Notes: a model not told the origin generated them from the sequence alone. Positions 43,023-55,140 are shown, counted from the first letter of the stretch. The stretch is 64,000 nucleotides of DNA from Paraburkholderia sejongensis (GCF_020880815.1 NZ_JAJITD010000006.1:372001-436000), one strand, 5' to 3'. Made by a program: numbers and translations.

Positions 43023-44156
43023 CTACGACCGTGTCCCCGATTCCGCCGCGAAGGGCAGCGCGGCATACGCGGTGGCGAGGTGATACGGGGTGGTCGAGGG
43101 CATGTCGGGACGGGCTATTTCGCCGTCAGACGTCTTACATTCATACCAACCGCTTTCATGCAGAAAGCATTGTCGAAATTTTCCGATCTGTTGCAGTAAT
43201 GCTGCGCCCACCTTCGGATCGTCGTGACAGGCGAGCGCGCGCAGGTATTCGGTCTGAGCCCAGATGCGCCGGATCGAGTCCTTGACGTTGCCGAATTCGT
43301 CGAGCGCCGCGCATACGCCGCCGCTCTCTGGGTCCACGCCGTGCTGCTGCGCAAACGCGAATGCGCGGGTGAGCGCATCGGCGAGTCCGGTGCCGTCGAA
43401 CAGCGCGCCGCCCTGCTTGACGAGCCAGTACCACTCGAACTGATGCCCGGGCTCCAGCCGGTTGCCGCTTGCGCCGATCGGCAATTCGGCGACGCAGCCG
43501 GTCGGCGCGTGCACGAAGTGTCGGGCGACCGCGCTGGCGAGCCGGCGCAGCGCGGCGCTGAACACGTTGTCGCGAGTCGCCTCGCAGGCGGTCAGCCATG
43601 CCTCGGTCAGATGCATCAGCGGATTTTGCAGCGGCGTGCCGGTGACCTTCGAGAAGTCGGCGTTCAGCGCCGCGTTGAACAGATCGCCGTCGGCGGCGAA
43701 ATTCGACTGGATCAGCGCGGTGGTGGTGTGCACCAGATCCAGTGCGTCGCGGCTGTCGAAGCGGCGCGCATAGTCGGCGCACGCGAAGATCACGAATGCG
43801 TGCGTGTACAGGTCCTTGGTCGTGTCGAGCGGGATGCCGAGCGCATCGACGCTATAGAACCATCCGCCGTGGTCGGTGTCGTGAAAGGTGTGCCGCAGCG
43901 AGTCGAACAGCACGCGCGCGTGCTCGGCGTCGCCGGCCTGCGAGAACGTGAACAGCTGTCGGGCGCACGCCATTGCCCGATAGCGTTGCGCGGGCAGCGG
44001 CTGGTCGCCGCTTGCGTCGAGCGCTTCGTAGGGCAGCTTCAGCGTGGCGTTGAAGCCGGGGCCGCGCCACATGGGCAGCACCACGTTCGCGAAGTGCTCG
44101 CGCAGCGCGGTGGCGGCGGTGATGGTCGAAGCGGCAGGAAGGGGCGTGCTGGGCAT
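43023..44156 (-). CDS. AGE-family epimerase/isomerase (N-acylglucosamine 2-epimerase fold)
   Basis: A 377-residue (alpha/alpha)6-barrel sugar epimerase or isomerase. Signatures: DTDHGGWFYSVDALGIPLDT with an active-site Asp/His pair, KDLYTHAFVIFACADYARR, EPGHQFEWYWLVKQGGALFD with the conserved GHQFEW, and RIWAQTEYLRAL. Family members interconvert N-acetylglucosamine and N-acetylmannosamine, or isomerise mannose, cellobiose or sulfoquinovose. No key residue appears lost. The ATG is chosen from family length; no ribosome site is seen. It is divergent from mgtC-like gene. Confidence 0.87.
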   Translation of the reverse strand: MPSTPLPAASTITAATALREHFANVVLPMWRGPGFNATLKLPYEALDASGDQPLPAQRYRAMACARQLFTFSQAGDAEHARVLFDSLRHTFHDTDHGGWFYSVDALGIPLDTTKDLYTHAFVIFACADYARRFDSRDALDLVHTTTALIQSNFAADGDLFNAALNADFSKVTGTPLQNPLMHLTEAWLTACEATRDNVFSAALRRLASAVARHFVHAPTGCVAELPIGASGNRLEPGHQFEWYWLVKQGGALFDGTGLADALTRAFAFAQQHGVDPESGGVCAALDEFGNVKDSIRRIWAQTEYLRALACHDDPKVGAALLQQIGKFRQCFLHESGWYECKTSDGEIARPDMPSTTPYHLATAYAALPFAAESGTRS

Positions 44157-44432
44157 AAGTCGTCTGGTCGGGCGCGGTGTATCGAGGCGGCGGGCGGACG
44201 GCGCTTCACGGAGGCGGGCCGGGGCCGGCATCCGTGAAGCGCGCGTCGTGGCCGCGGCGGTGTGCGGCTTAGCATAAAGCAATCGTGTCGCGCTGACACC
44301 CCGGTTCGAGCATTCGGAATGCGCGATGCGTGGCGGACGCTTGCCGCGAGATGGCGCCGTGGTTGGGCCGTTGTTGGATCGTTGTCGCCATTGCGCCATT
44401 GTCGATCCGCAGCCAAACAAGGAGGAATAACA

Positions 44433-45119
44433 ATGCTGGGCAATCTCGAACTCATCTCCCGTCTGGTGCTTGCTGCCGCGCTCGGCAGCGTGATTGGCTT
44501 CGAACGCGAGCGGCTATCGTGGGCGGCGGGTCTGCGCACGCATATGCTGGTCTGCGTCGGCTCGACGCTGATCATGATCGTGTCGGCGTACGGCTTCGCC
44601 GAGGTGTTGCGCGACGAACACGTGGTGCTCGATCCGTCGCGGATGGCCGCCCAGGTCGTGTCGGGCATCGGCTTTCTCGGCGCGGGCTCGATCCTGTTGC
44701 GCGGCGAGATCGTGCGCGGGCTGACGACCGCGGCCAGTCTGTGGTCGGTCGCGGCGATCGGGCTCGCGGTCGGGGGCGGGCTGTACACCGCGTCGATCGC
44801 GGCGACCATCATCATTCTGATCATCCTCGCCGGCATCAAGCCGCTCGAGCGGCGCTTCATCACGGTCAAACAGCGGCGGCAACTGTCGATGATCGTCGAG
44901 CGCGGCACGCTGACGTTTCACTCGCTGCACGACGAACTCGGCGCGGCGAGCCCGCGCGTGAAGCAGTTCGTGATGCAGCAGAGCGACGATGCGCCCGAGT
45001 GCGATGAAGTGGCGATCACGCTGCATCGGGTGTCGAATACCGAATACGAGGCGATCTGCGCGCGCTTGCGACAGTTGCCGGGCGTGCGGCAGTTTCGGCA
45101 GGACGAGACGGCGGGTTGA
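44433..45119 (+). CDS. MgtC/SapB family membrane protein
   Basis: A 228-residue inner-membrane protein with four to five hydrophobic segments at about 5-145 (LVLAAALGSVIGFERERLSW, GIGFLGAGSILLRGEIVRGL, TTAASLWSVAAIGLAVGGGL) and a cytoplasmic C-terminal domain of about 80 residues. GGAGGA lies seven bases upstream. MgtC proteins in pathogens support growth at low magnesium and inside macrophages by acting on ATP synthase and phosphate uptake; environmental homologues are common. No riboswitch leader is visible, unlike Salmonella mgtC. Confidence 0.9.
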   Translation: MLGNLELISRLVLAAALGSVIGFERERLSWAAGLRTHMLVCVGSTLIMIVSAYGFAEVLRDEHVVLDPSRMAAQVVSGIGFLGAGSILLRGEIVRGLTTAASLWSVAAIGLAVGGGLYTASIAATIIILIILAGIKPLERRFITVKQRRQLSMIVERGTLTFHSLHDELGAASPRVKQFVMQQSDDAPECDEVAITLHRVSNTEYEAICARLRQLPGVRQFRQDETAG

Positions 45120-45295
45120 GTCGGTGAATGGCGCGATCGGGAAGGACGGGGCGAGCTGCGCGAACGATGTAAATCGTCGGGCAATGGCCTCGGCGCGGGC
45201 GGACCGCCATGCGACAATGCGGGCTCTAAAAATTCCAATGGCAATGATGAGCGGTTCAGGGCGCCCCGTTCCCGGCGACGACCGCTTTTTTCTCT

Positions 45296-46918
45296 ATGGC
45301 AGATTCCGCAGCATCCCCGCAGTCCAAACCCCGGCGCGTCGCATCGAAGAAGCAGCGCCCGGGTGTCGTCTCATCCGAAACCGAAAAAAAGCTGGCGCGC
45401 GCGGCGCGCTCGGCACAACGCCTGGCGCAACTGAGCGGTGCCGCCCGCGACAACAGCACGCTCGACCTGTTCCCCGACGATCCCACCCGCGCGACGCTCG
45501 ATGCGATGAATATCGACGTCCGCCAGGGCACTCTCGATGGTTTCGAGTTGCCCGATGTCGTGCTGCAGGCGGTCGGCGCGCTCGATGTCCGCACACTGAT
45601 CGAGAAAGCCGCGCGCCGCGCACCGCGTGCGTCGAAGTCCGACGCGCCGGTGCCGGTGAATGGGCAGTTGAGCGGGTTCGATCTGGAGCCGGTGATGCCG
45701 GCCGCGGCGGTTGGCGCGGTCGATGGCGACCCGGCGCAACGCGCGGCGAGTGATGCCGCCGCTGCAACGGCAAACGCGCAACCCACCACCACCGATAAAC
45801 CCGCCGCGCCGCTCACTTCGGCGATGGCGGCGGCGACCGTCGCGCGCAGCGTGACCGCGTTGCGTCACGCGGGGGAGGTGAAGGCGAGCGGGCCGGCGGG
45901 TTGCGCGCCGGCATCCGCGGCTGGTATGAGCAAGCCGCTGCAGCGCTGCGCGGCGGCATCGCGGGATACGGTTTCGGTGCCGGCTTCGGCTTCGGCTTCG
46001 ACGTCGGCGTTGGCCTTAGCGCCGACTTCGGCTTCAGCGTTGGCTCGGACTTCGGATGCGGATGCGGATGCGGATGCGGATGCGGCTTCAACCGCGGCTC
46101 CGGCATTAGCTTCTGCTTCGACCTCGGCTTCAGCTTCGGCCTCCGCGCAAGCTGCGGAAATCTCGGCTCCGGCTTCAACTCCTACTCCGGCCTCAGTCTC
46201 GGCTTCAGCTTCGAGCGCGGCTCCAGGTTCGACCCCGGCCCCGACGTCAGCCCCGGCTTCGATTCCGGTTTCCGCGTCCTCAGTCGCGATCGCCACCGAG
46301 ACCGACCCTGACACCGTCGCCCCGTCCACCAAAGAGGCCTTCTCGTCCGAACCCGCGCCCGCAGGCCCGGCCCAGCCAACACACGACGCTACAACCACCA
46401 CCGGGACCACCGCGCCGCTATTTCCGTCGGCATCCTTCGACGCCCACACCGCGTCATGGCGCGAAGCGGCCGCCGCGGCGCTGCGTCTGGAGCCGGAACT
46501 CGACCGTGCGCGCGCCACCGCGTTCGCCGACACCGTCGATGCGCTGTACGGCGTGACCACCGACCAACGCCGCGCGGCGACCGATCACTCGCGCCGGATG
46601 AAATGGATGCTGTCGATCGTGGTCGGCGCGCTGCTGGTTTCGGTGGCGATCGGGATTGCGCAGACGCTGCTGCTGATGCGTCTGACGCGCGAGACCACCA
46701 CGCAGCAACAGCGCCTCGAACAAATGATGCAGGCCCAGCAGGCGGCGATGACCAGCCTGCTCGATACGCACGCGGCGCTGACTGCGGCGGCAACCGCGAA
46801 CGGCGCGTCGGCGCCGGCCGCGACCGTCCCTGCTGCGTCGCAGCAGGCCGGCCCGACGCCAGCGCGCGGCAGGCACGTGCTGCATTCTCATCGGGCAAGA
46901 GCGCCGAAACCGGGCTGA
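45296..46918 (+). CDS. Ala/Ser-rich low-complexity protein with one membrane segment
   Basis: A 540-residue protein in three parts. Residues about 1-190 are mostly polar and contain RNSTLDLFPDDPTRATLD-like motifs (DNSTLDLFPDDPTRATLDA) and DGFELPDVVLQAVGALD. Residues about 190-370 are extremely Ala/Ser/Thr/Pro-rich, with a run of alternating Asp-Ala near 253-261 made by five GGATGC repeats. Residues about 435-465 form one membrane helix (WMLSIVVGALLVSVAIGIAQ). The end has a Gln-rich short coiled coil. The product resembles no family I know and may anchor to the inner membrane. The low-complexity DNA is open in other frames too, so coding in the middle part is supported mainly by flanking conserved-looking ends. 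Confidence 0.65.
   Translation: MADSAASPQSKPRRVASKKQRPGVVSSETEKKLARAARSAQRLAQLSGAARDNSTLDLFPDDPTRATLDAMNIDVRQGTLDGFELPDVVLQAVGALDVRTLIEKAARRAPRASKSDAPVPVNGQLSGFDLEPVMPAAAVGAVDGDPAQRAASDAAAATANAQPTTTDKPAAPLTSAMAAATVARSVTALRHAGEVKASGPAGCAPASAAGMSKPLQRCAAASRDTVSVPASASASTSALALAPTSASALARTSDADADADADAASTAAPALASASTSASASASAQAAEISAPASTPTPASVSASASSAAPGSTPAPTSAPASIPVSASSVAIATETDPDTVAPSTKEAFSSEPAPAGPAQPTHDATTTTGTTAPLFPSASFDAHTASWREAAAAALRLEPELDRARATAFADTVDALYGVTTDQRRAATDHSRRMKWMLSIVVGALLVSVAIGIAQTLLLMRLTRETTTQQQRLEQMMQAQQAAMTSLLDTHAALTAAATANGASAPAATVPAASQQAGPTPARGRHVLHSHRARAPKPG
46054..46083 (+). repeat. Five tandem GGATGC hexanucleotides
   Basis: Exact GGATGC x5 inside the low-complexity gene, coding for alternating Ala-Asp. 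In-frame copy-number changes would alter length but not phase. Surrounding CTTCGG-type degenerate repeats extend over about 250 bases. Confidence 0.85.
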
Positions 46919-47298
46919 TCCATCGCTCAGCCGCCGCGCAGCCCTAAGACGAGAGCCGCGCGGCCACTCACCCCAACGGCGCCATCTCCCCGGCGCCGCT
47001 CCTCTACCTCCCGCCCAACTAACGGCCCCCACGCGCCCGCCCGTCACGACGCTACCTCCTCGGGGCGACGCGCGCAGCCGCAAAACCGTGCCGACCACTC
47101 CGCAATAACGCGCCGCTTCGACCCCTAAAAGTGTTAAATCGGGGACGTTGTCGCGACGCAACGAAGAAAGCTCAAATCGGCTGGCGGATGCCTCGCACCC
47201 GGAAATTTGCTGCATTGCACTAGACTTGCCCTAGGGAAAACCCTATAATTGTTTTTAAGGGAAAACCCTAGCAATGCAGTCACTAACCGGGAGTCGCC
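46919..47298. other. Intergenic region upstream of the 52-residue gene
   Basis: About 380 bases. Only the promoter with two AGGGAAAACCCT elements near its right end is recognisable. Confidence 0.5.
47232..47270 (+). promoter_or_regulatory. Promoter with two AGGGAAAACCCT elements and a TATAAT box
   Basis: TAGGGAAAACCCTA at 47232-47245 and AGGGAAAACCCTA at 47258-47270, same orientation, centres 25 bases apart. TATAAT at 47244-47249 overlaps the first. No good -35 box lies 16-18 bases upstream, which suggests an activator-dependent or element-dependent promoter. The arms AGGG/CCCT form a small dyad with an AAAA centre. Confidence 0.6.
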
Positions 47299-47457
47299 AT
47301 GAGCTTCATCTTTGCACTGTTCCAAAAGGTCAGCGACCTCTTTGCGTCGCCCCACCTTCCGCTGGATTCGGACTACTCGTACGAAGCGCGTTCGCGCGAA
47401 GCGGACCGTATGCGTCGCGCGCAAGCCACGCTGTTCGGCGTCAAGCTGACCGACTAA
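47299..47457 (+). CDS. Small protein of 52 residues, possibly DUF3563-like
   Basis: Encodes MSFIFALFQKVSDLFASPHL, then DSDYSYEARSREADRMRRAQ and TLFGVKLTD. GGGAG lies six bases before the ATG, a matched terminator follows, and a distinctive promoter precedes it, so a real short gene is well supported. The layout (short amphipathic start followed by a charged Arg-rich helix) resembles small Burkholderiales DUF3563 proteins, but the match is not secure. Function unknown. No neighbour shares its transcript. Confidence 0.72.
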   Translation: MSFIFALFQKVSDLFASPHLPLDSDYSYEARSREADRMRRAQATLFGVKLTD

Positions 47458-47998
47458 GACCAGCGTCACCGTCCTGAGCGCGAGACAACGCGCCGGGGCG
47501 CGCACGTCGGGTGCGCAAAATTATTGAAGCCACTGTTCGCGAAAGCGAATCGTGGCTTTTTGTTTTTGGGCTGCCGGAATACGAAAAGGTGACCGCAAAG
47601 CGATCGGGACGGGAGCCGGCAAACCCGAAAAGGCCAAATATTCATTACAAACTGCCTTCATTGATATTTTTGCGCCTGCTTCCCAGTCCTTGCGAAATAT
47701 TTCTTTAGAGAAATGAATGTAACGGGTATTCACGGCGATTCGTGCGCACAGCGTGCCCCGAGGCCTCGAAAGCCTTGCTGGTACGGGGCTCGCGAACGAA
47801 AATGGGGTCCCGTCATCCGTCCCTATCTATGAAATGCACGCTTACAAGTGCTCACGTATTCGGGCGTTTCGGGCCGCTACAGTGGTTCTCAAGCGGACGG
47901 CGTCTGCATCGGGTCTCTCACGAAGCGCTTTGAGCGAAGCGTGAAGCCCAGACGAATACGGACGCGGGCCTGGAATAAAACTTTGACGGGAGGTCATC
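47458..47998. other. Intergenic region, terminator then no gene seen
   Basis: About 540 bases. It contains the terminator at 47527-47566. The rest has scattered open frames without ribosome sites or family resemblance. Confidence 0.4.
47527..47566 (+). terminator. Rho-independent terminator of the 52-residue gene
   Basis: AAGCCAC..TTCGC, loop GAAA, GCGAA..GTGGCTT, followed by a T-rich run. Two internal mismatches divide the stem. Confidence 0.8.
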
Positions 47999-48310
47999 AT
48001 GAAAACCTTTAGCAAAACTTCGCGCTCGTTGATCGCAACCCTGCTGGCCGGCGGCGCACTGCTCGCAGCCGGCAGCGCAATGGCCCAGGAACGGGTGTAC
48101 ATCGGCAACGGCCCGGCGCCGGCCGTCTACGGTCAGCCGCACATGGTGCCGGTGGGCGTGACGATCAACATGGGCTGGCACGGCGATCGTTACTGGGACG
48201 GCCATCGTTACTGGGAGCACGACGAGTGGATGCGCCATCATCCGCACGACCGCGATCCGCGCCACCACGACGACCGCGACGATCATCGTCCGCCGCCCCC
48301 GCGCTACTAA
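47999..48310 (+). CDS. Secreted His/Asp-rich small protein
   Basis: A 103-residue protein with a signal peptide (MKTFSKTSRSLIATLLAGGA, cleaved after SAMA). The mature part is rich in His, Asp, Arg and Trp/Tyr (YWEHDEWMRHHPHDRDPRHH, then PPPPRY). Such runs commonly bind metal ions, but no defined site is seen. GGGAGG lies five bases upstream. A strong hairpin follows the stop. It is probably periplasmic. No family is recognised with confidence. Confidence 0.75.
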   Translation: MKTFSKTSRSLIATLLAGGALLAAGSAMAQERVYIGNGPAPAVYGQPHMVPVGVTINMGWHGDRYWDGHRYWEHDEWMRHHPHDRDPRHHDDRDDHRPPPPRY

Positions 48311-48349
48311 TGCGGGCATGACAACGCCGCGCAGCGCGGCATGAGTCCA

Positions 48350-48386
48350 CGAAGCCGGCCTTTTCCTCGCGGAAAGGCCGGCTTCG
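48350..48386 (+). terminator. Strong hairpin after the His-rich protein gene
   Basis: Perfect 14-base stem CGAAGCCGGCCTTT / AAAGGCCGGCTTCG with a 9-base loop. There is no T-run, so it may act as a terminator or a stabilising 3' structure. Confidence 0.6.
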
Positions 48387-48529
48387 TCGCATCCGGCGGC
48401 GCGAGTTCGTGAGTTCTCGAGTTCGATCACGGAGCCGTGTCGTGCCGCGACTGCCGCCCGCCACCTGCCGTTACCGCGTGCTGCGCTATGCTTGAACGCT
48501 TTATCGACTGCAACGGGGGCAAGGTGGAG

Positions 48530-49450
48530 ATGGCAACGCAAGACCTGGTGATAGGCGTGGTGGGCACGGGATTGATGGGCGTCGGCATTGCGACGCAGGC
48601 GGCGCTGCACGGCCACCGGACCATCGTGCACGACGTCGATCCGGCGCGGCTCGCGAGCGTCGCGTCGAAAGCGCAGGCGGTGCTCGACGAGCTGATCGAC
48701 GCGGGCCGCATCGATGCCGCGGCCGCGCAGGCGGCGCTCGGCCGGATCGAAACCCATGCGCAACTCGATGCAATCGGCGCCGCGCGCTTCGTGATCGAAG
48801 CGGTTCCCGAGGTGCTCGAACTGAAGCACCGTCTGTATGCGACGCTAACCGGCCTGCTCGCCGACGACGCGATCCTCGCGAGCAACACCAGCGGTTTTCC
48901 GCCCGATCAACTGGCGACGCCGCTGCGCGCGCCGGAGCGCTTCGTGATCGCGCATTTCTGGAACCCGCCGCACCTGATTCCGCTCGTCGAAGTCGTACCC
49001 GGCAGCGCGACCGCGCCCGAGGTCACCCAGCAGAGCGCCGCGCTGATGAACGCGATCGGCATGGAGGCGGTGGTGCTCGCGAAGGCGATTCCAGGCTTCG
49101 TCGGCAACCGGCTGCAGTTCGCGCTGCTGCGCGAGGCGCTGAATATCGTGCGGTCGGGGGCGGCGTCGCCCGAGGTGGTCGACCGCGTGATGAAGGCGTC
49201 GCTCGGACGCCGCTGGGGGATCGTCGGACCGTTCGAGAGCGCGGACATGGGCGGGCTCGATACGCTGCTCGACGTCGGTACGCATCTGCTGCCGCAGCTC
49301 GCGAAAGACGAAGACGTGCTCGAACTGATGCGCGAGCAGGTCGACGCGGGGCGGGTCGGCGTGCGCAGCGGCGCGGGTTTTCACGACTGGGACGAAGCGC
49401 GCATCGCGCGCGTTCGCGAACGGCGCAAGCAGGTGATCAGCCGCGGCTAG
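48530..49450 (+). CDS. 3-hydroxyacyl-CoA dehydrogenase family protein
   Basis: A 306-residue NAD-dependent enzyme. N-terminal Rossmann motif VIGVVGTGLMGVGIATQAAL (about 7-26), FVIEAVPEVLELKH, the catalytic His in FVIAHFWNPPHLIPLVEVVP and GIVGPFESADMGGLDT in the C-terminal helical domain. It would oxidise or reduce a 3-hydroxyacyl-CoA, or a relative such as L-carnitine or gulonate. The start was chosen by family length. It is 80 bases ahead of the flavin-reductase gene on the same strand and may be cotranscribed. The substrate is not fixed. Confidence 0.88.
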   Translation: MATQDLVIGVVGTGLMGVGIATQAALHGHRTIVHDVDPARLASVASKAQAVLDELIDAGRIDAAAAQAALGRIETHAQLDAIGAARFVIEAVPEVLELKHRLYATLTGLLADDAILASNTSGFPPDQLATPLRAPERFVIAHFWNPPHLIPLVEVVPGSATAPEVTQQSAALMNAIGMEAVVLAKAIPGFVGNRLQFALLREALNIVRSGAASPEVVDRVMKASLGRRWGIVGPFESADMGGLDTLLDVGTHLLPQLAKDEDVLELMREQVDAGRVGVRSGAGFHDWDEARIARVRERRKQVISRG

Positions 49451-49530
49451 TGCTATAACTAGCGGCGTTTCGTCGACCCCGCGCGATTTTTTTGCGCGCC
49501 ACCCGTCACCTTCCAACTCACTGCCAAGTC

Positions 49531-50142
49531 ATGTCTCATTACTTCTACGACCCCGCCGCCGGTCACGGGCTGCCGCACGATCCGTTCAAGGCGATCGTCG
49601 CGCCGCGGCTGATCGGCTGGATTTCGTCGCGCGACACCGAAGGCACGCTCAATCTCGCGCCGTACAGCTTCTTCGGCGCGTTCGCGACGTTCCCGGCGAT
49701 CATCGGTTTTTCCAGCGAGGGCCGCAAAGATAGCCTCGCCAATATCGAGGCGACCGGCGAGTTCGTGTGGAATCTCGCGACCCGGCCGCTCGCCGAGCAG
49801 ATGAACCGCTCGTCCGCGCCGGTCGCGCCGCACGTCGACGAATTCGCGCTGGCCGGGCTTACGCCGGCGCCGGGGCGCAACGTCGCGGTGCCGCATGTGG
49901 CCGAGTCGCCGGCCGCGCTCGAATGCAAGCTGCTGCAGATCGTGCGGCTGCACGATATCGACGGCAAGCCGCTCGACAACTATCTGTCGCTCGGCCAGGT
50001 GGTCGGCGTGCATATCGACAACGCGTATCTGAAGGACGGTCTGTTCGACACGCAGGCCGCGCAGCCGATCATGCGGGCCGGTTATCGCGCCGATTACGCG
50101 CAGATCGGCGAGATGTTCGAGATGTTCCGGCCGACTGCCTGA
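49531..50142 (+). CDS. Flavin reductase-like protein (FMN-binding split barrel)
   Basis: A 203-residue protein of the DIM6/NTAB-like flavoprotein family. Visible parts: YDPAAGHGLPHDPFKAIVAP, RLIGWISSRDTEGTLNLAPY with the FMN-contact Ser/Thr/Asn, SFFGAFATFPAIIGFSSEGR, DSLANIEATGEFVWNLAT, and a final VVGVHIDNAYLKDG. Family members reduce FMN with NAD(P)H for a partner oxygenase or have unknown roles. It follows the hydroxyacyl-CoA dehydrogenase gene. No partner oxygenase is next to it. Confidence 0.85.
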   Translation: MSHYFYDPAAGHGLPHDPFKAIVAPRLIGWISSRDTEGTLNLAPYSFFGAFATFPAIIGFSSEGRKDSLANIEATGEFVWNLATRPLAEQMNRSSAPVAPHVDEFALAGLTPAPGRNVAVPHVAESPAALECKLLQIVRLHDIDGKPLDNYLSLGQVVGVHIDNAYLKDGLFDTQAAQPIMRAGYRADYAQIGEMFEMFRPTA

Positions 50143-50211
50143 GGGTTTTGCGGCTGGCTCGCAGGCGAGCTGGCCGCCGGGCCGCCGGGCCGCCGTGCCC
50201 GCCGTACCCCT

Positions 50212-52185
50212 TTACTCCCGCCCGCCTTCCAGCTTGAACACGCTGACCAGCTGCGCAAGCCGCGCCGCCTGCTCGCGCAGTTCAGCCGCCGCGGTTTCCG
50301 CGTCGGCGACGATTATCGCGTTCTGCTGCGTCGCCTCGCCGATCTGCGTGACCGCCAGATTGACCTGCTCGATCCCGCCCGACTGCTCGCGCGACGCCAC
50401 GTTGATCTCGCTCATGATCGCGCGCACCTGACCGACCTGCGCGACGATCCCCTGCATTGTCGCGCTCGCTTCCTCGGCGATCCGGAAACCGCTGTCGACG
50501 TTCGCGGTCGACGCCGCGATCACCCCCTCGATCTCCTTCACCGATGCCGCGCTGCGTTGCGCGAGCGCGCGCACTTCCGACGCGACCACCGCGAAGCCTT
50601 TGCCGTGCTCGCCCGCGCGCGCCGCTTCGACGGCCGCGTTCAGCGCGAGAATATTGGTCTGGAACGCGATGCCCTCGATCACCGACGTAATCTCCGCGAT
50701 CTTCTGCGACGAGCGGCTGATTTCGCCCATCGTCGTGACCACGCGCTCGACCGCGTTGCCGCCTTCGGTGGCGGCATCGGCGGCGCGCGTGACCAGCGTG
50801 TTCGCCCGGGTCGCGTGATCGGCGTTCTGCTGCACGGTCGAGGTGATCTGTTCCATGCTCGCGGCGGTTTCCTCCAGGCTGCTCGCCTGGGTCGCGATGC
50901 GCATCGCGATGTTGCCGCTGCCGGCCGCGATCTTCTCGGTCCCGCTCGACATATCCGCCGACGCGTTGCGCACCTGCGCGACGATCCGCGCGAGGCCTTC
51001 GCCGATACCGTCGATCGCCTGCATCAGGCGGCCGATCTCGTCGCCGCGCGCGCGGCCGTGCTGGCTGACCCGCACGCTCAGATCGCCGGCCGCGAAGCGC
51101 TCGGACGCGCGCACCGCTTCGTCGAGCGGACGGGTGACGAGCCGGCGCACCGCGATCAGAAACACGATCGCGAACAGGCCCACCAGCACGAAGCCGAGCA
51201 GCAGGAATTCGTTGCGGGTGCGCATCACGTCGGCCATCACTTCGTCGCGCGGCGCGACGCCGCCGACCAGCCACTGCCATTCCGGCACCGTGACGAACGA
51301 CACCAGCTTGTCGCGCGCGTCGCGCTCGCCGAGCGTCGCGTCGGCCGAGCGATAGTCGATCTGCCCGTGCTTCATCTCGAGCATGCGTTGGTACGGCGCG
51401 TTGGCGTCGTCGGCCTTCTGGCCGGCGGCGGCCGGATGCACGATCAGCTTGCCGCGCTCCGCGCCGTTCGACGCGTCGACGACGAAGTAGTAGCCGCTGT
51501 CGCCGATTTTCAGCGCGCGAATGCCGTCCTGGACCGACTGGATTTCCTTGCCGACATCGACGCCGACGAACAGCGCGCCGATCACGCGGCCGCTCGCGTC
51601 GGTGACCGGCCGGTACTGCGTGATCATGCGCTTGCCGAACAGCGTCGCGATGCCGGTATAGGTACGGTTCGCGAGCAGCGGCGCGTACGCGGGCCCTTTG
51701 CGGTCGAGCAGCGTGCCGATCGCGCGGGTGCCGTCCTGCTTTTTCAGCGATGTGGTCACGCGCACGAAGTCGTCGCCGCTGCGCGCGAAGATGGTCGCGA
51801 TCGCGCCGCTGCGCTGCAGAAACTGATCGGGGATCGTGAAGTCGAGGTTCAGGACCTTGTCGCCGGCTTTGAAGGTCGGCGCCAGGGTGCCGCCGATGTC
51901 CACTTTCTGCGTGTCGTCGACCGCGAAGTCGGTCGGCAGGAAGCTCGCGAACAGGGCCATCGAGCGGTCGACTTCGGCCGACAGCGCCTTGTCGAACAGC
52001 GTGATCATCGCGGCGATCGAGCGGTCTTTCTCGGCGATGCGTTCGAGCACCTGATCGCGCACCTGTTGGGCGGCGCTGCGGGTGAGCGCCCATGCGAAGG
52101 ACGCGAAGATCAAAGCGACCAGCACGCACGAGAGCGCGGCCAGCCGCGCGCCGACGCTGGCGCGGCGTGAGAAGAGAGAGTTCAT
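50212..52185 (-). CDS. Methyl-accepting chemotaxis protein with Cache sensor
   Basis: A 657-residue chemoreceptor. Membrane segment at about 10-32 ([20 protein letters not shown]). Periplasmic Cache-type sensor at about 60-335, including [20 protein letters not shown]. Second segment at about 340-360 ([20 protein letters not shown]). HAMP domain then signalling domain with [20 protein letters not shown]. The Cache sensor suggests small organic acids or amino acids as ligands. The start is chosen just before the first membrane segment. There is no chemotaxis operon nearby, so it is an orphan receptor. Confidence 0.92.
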   Translation of the reverse strand: MNSLFSRRASVGARLAALSCVLVALIFASFAWALTRSAAQQVRDQVLERIAEKDRSIAAMITLFDKALSAEVDRSMALFASFLPTDFAVDDTQKVDIGGTLAPTFKAGDKVLNLDFTIPDQFLQRSGAIATIFARSGDDFVRVTTSLKKQDGTRAIGTLLDRKGPAYAPLLANRTYTGIATLFGKRMITQYRPVTDASGRVIGALFVGVDVGKEIQSVQDGIRALKIGDSGYYFVVDASNGAERGKLIVHPAAAGQKADDANAPYQRMLEMKHGQIDYRSADATLGERDARDKLVSFVTVPEWQWLVGGVAPRDEVMADVMRTRNEFLLLGFVLVGLFAIVFLIAVRRLVTRPLDEAVRASERFAAGDLSVRVSQHGRARGDEIGRLMQAIDGIGEGLARIVAQVRNASADMSSGTEKIAAGSGNIAMRIATQASSLEETAASMEQITSTVQQNADHATRANTLVTRAADAATEGGNAVERVVTTMGEISRSSQKIAEITSVIEGIAFQTNILALNAAVEAARAGEHGKGFAVVASEVRALAQRSAASVKEIEGVIAASTANVDSGFRIAEEASATMQGIVAQVGQVRAIMSEINVASREQSGGIEQVNLAVTQIGEATQQNAIIVADAETAAAELREQAARLAQLVSVFKLEGGRE

Positions 52186-52455
52186 GGTCAACCGGAGTAG
52201 GGGGACGGGTCGGGCGGCGGGACCCCGTGTTATGCAACAGCACCGCCGCCGCGATCTCTGGTTATCGGCGGGGTTGGTGGTGAGCTTTAGGGGGAGTGAA
52301 AGCGGGGTGTAAGTAGGCGAGGTGCGGGGGCCTCGAGAGGGCGCGGGCGGCCGATCGAGGCTCACGGCGGCTCACTGCGTCTCACTGCGGCGACGTCTGG
52401 CGCGCGGCGCGGATCACCCAGCTCGCAGAGCCGCGTCGCGGCTCGCCCCCGGCGG

Positions 52456-54969
<2,514 letters not shown>

Positions 54970-55032
54970 GGCAGGGAAGGCTCGTGGCGGCAGCGGGCCG
55001 CGCAATGAGCGTAATGAACGCGTAATGAAGCC

Positions 55033-55063
55033 AGTATCGACCTTCCAGGCATTGGAAGGTCAA
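55033..55063 (-). promoter_or_regulatory. CueR-type copper promoter of copA
   Basis: Dyad ACCTTCC-N7-GGAAGGT (55040-55060) matches the CueR/MerR copper-operator pattern. On the minus strand, -35 TTGACC and -10 GATACT are exactly 19 bases apart, the long spacer that MerR-family activators need. About 65 bases separate it from the copA start. Confidence 0.88.
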
Positions 55064-55140
55064 GGACGGATACCGCAGGTGCAGCCTGAGCGGGCGGGTT
55101 GCGGCGCCGCAACGTTCGAACCGCCGCGAACGTGTCGAAT

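Noticed and set aside
44433..45119. Magnesium riboswitch leader in front of the MgtC-type gene
   Set aside because: The region between the divergent genes is short and no conserved leader structure or leader peptide was found.
45865..46560. 231-codon minus-strand Ala/Glu-rich frame
   Set aside because: It arises from the same low-complexity repeats as the sense gene; no start signal.
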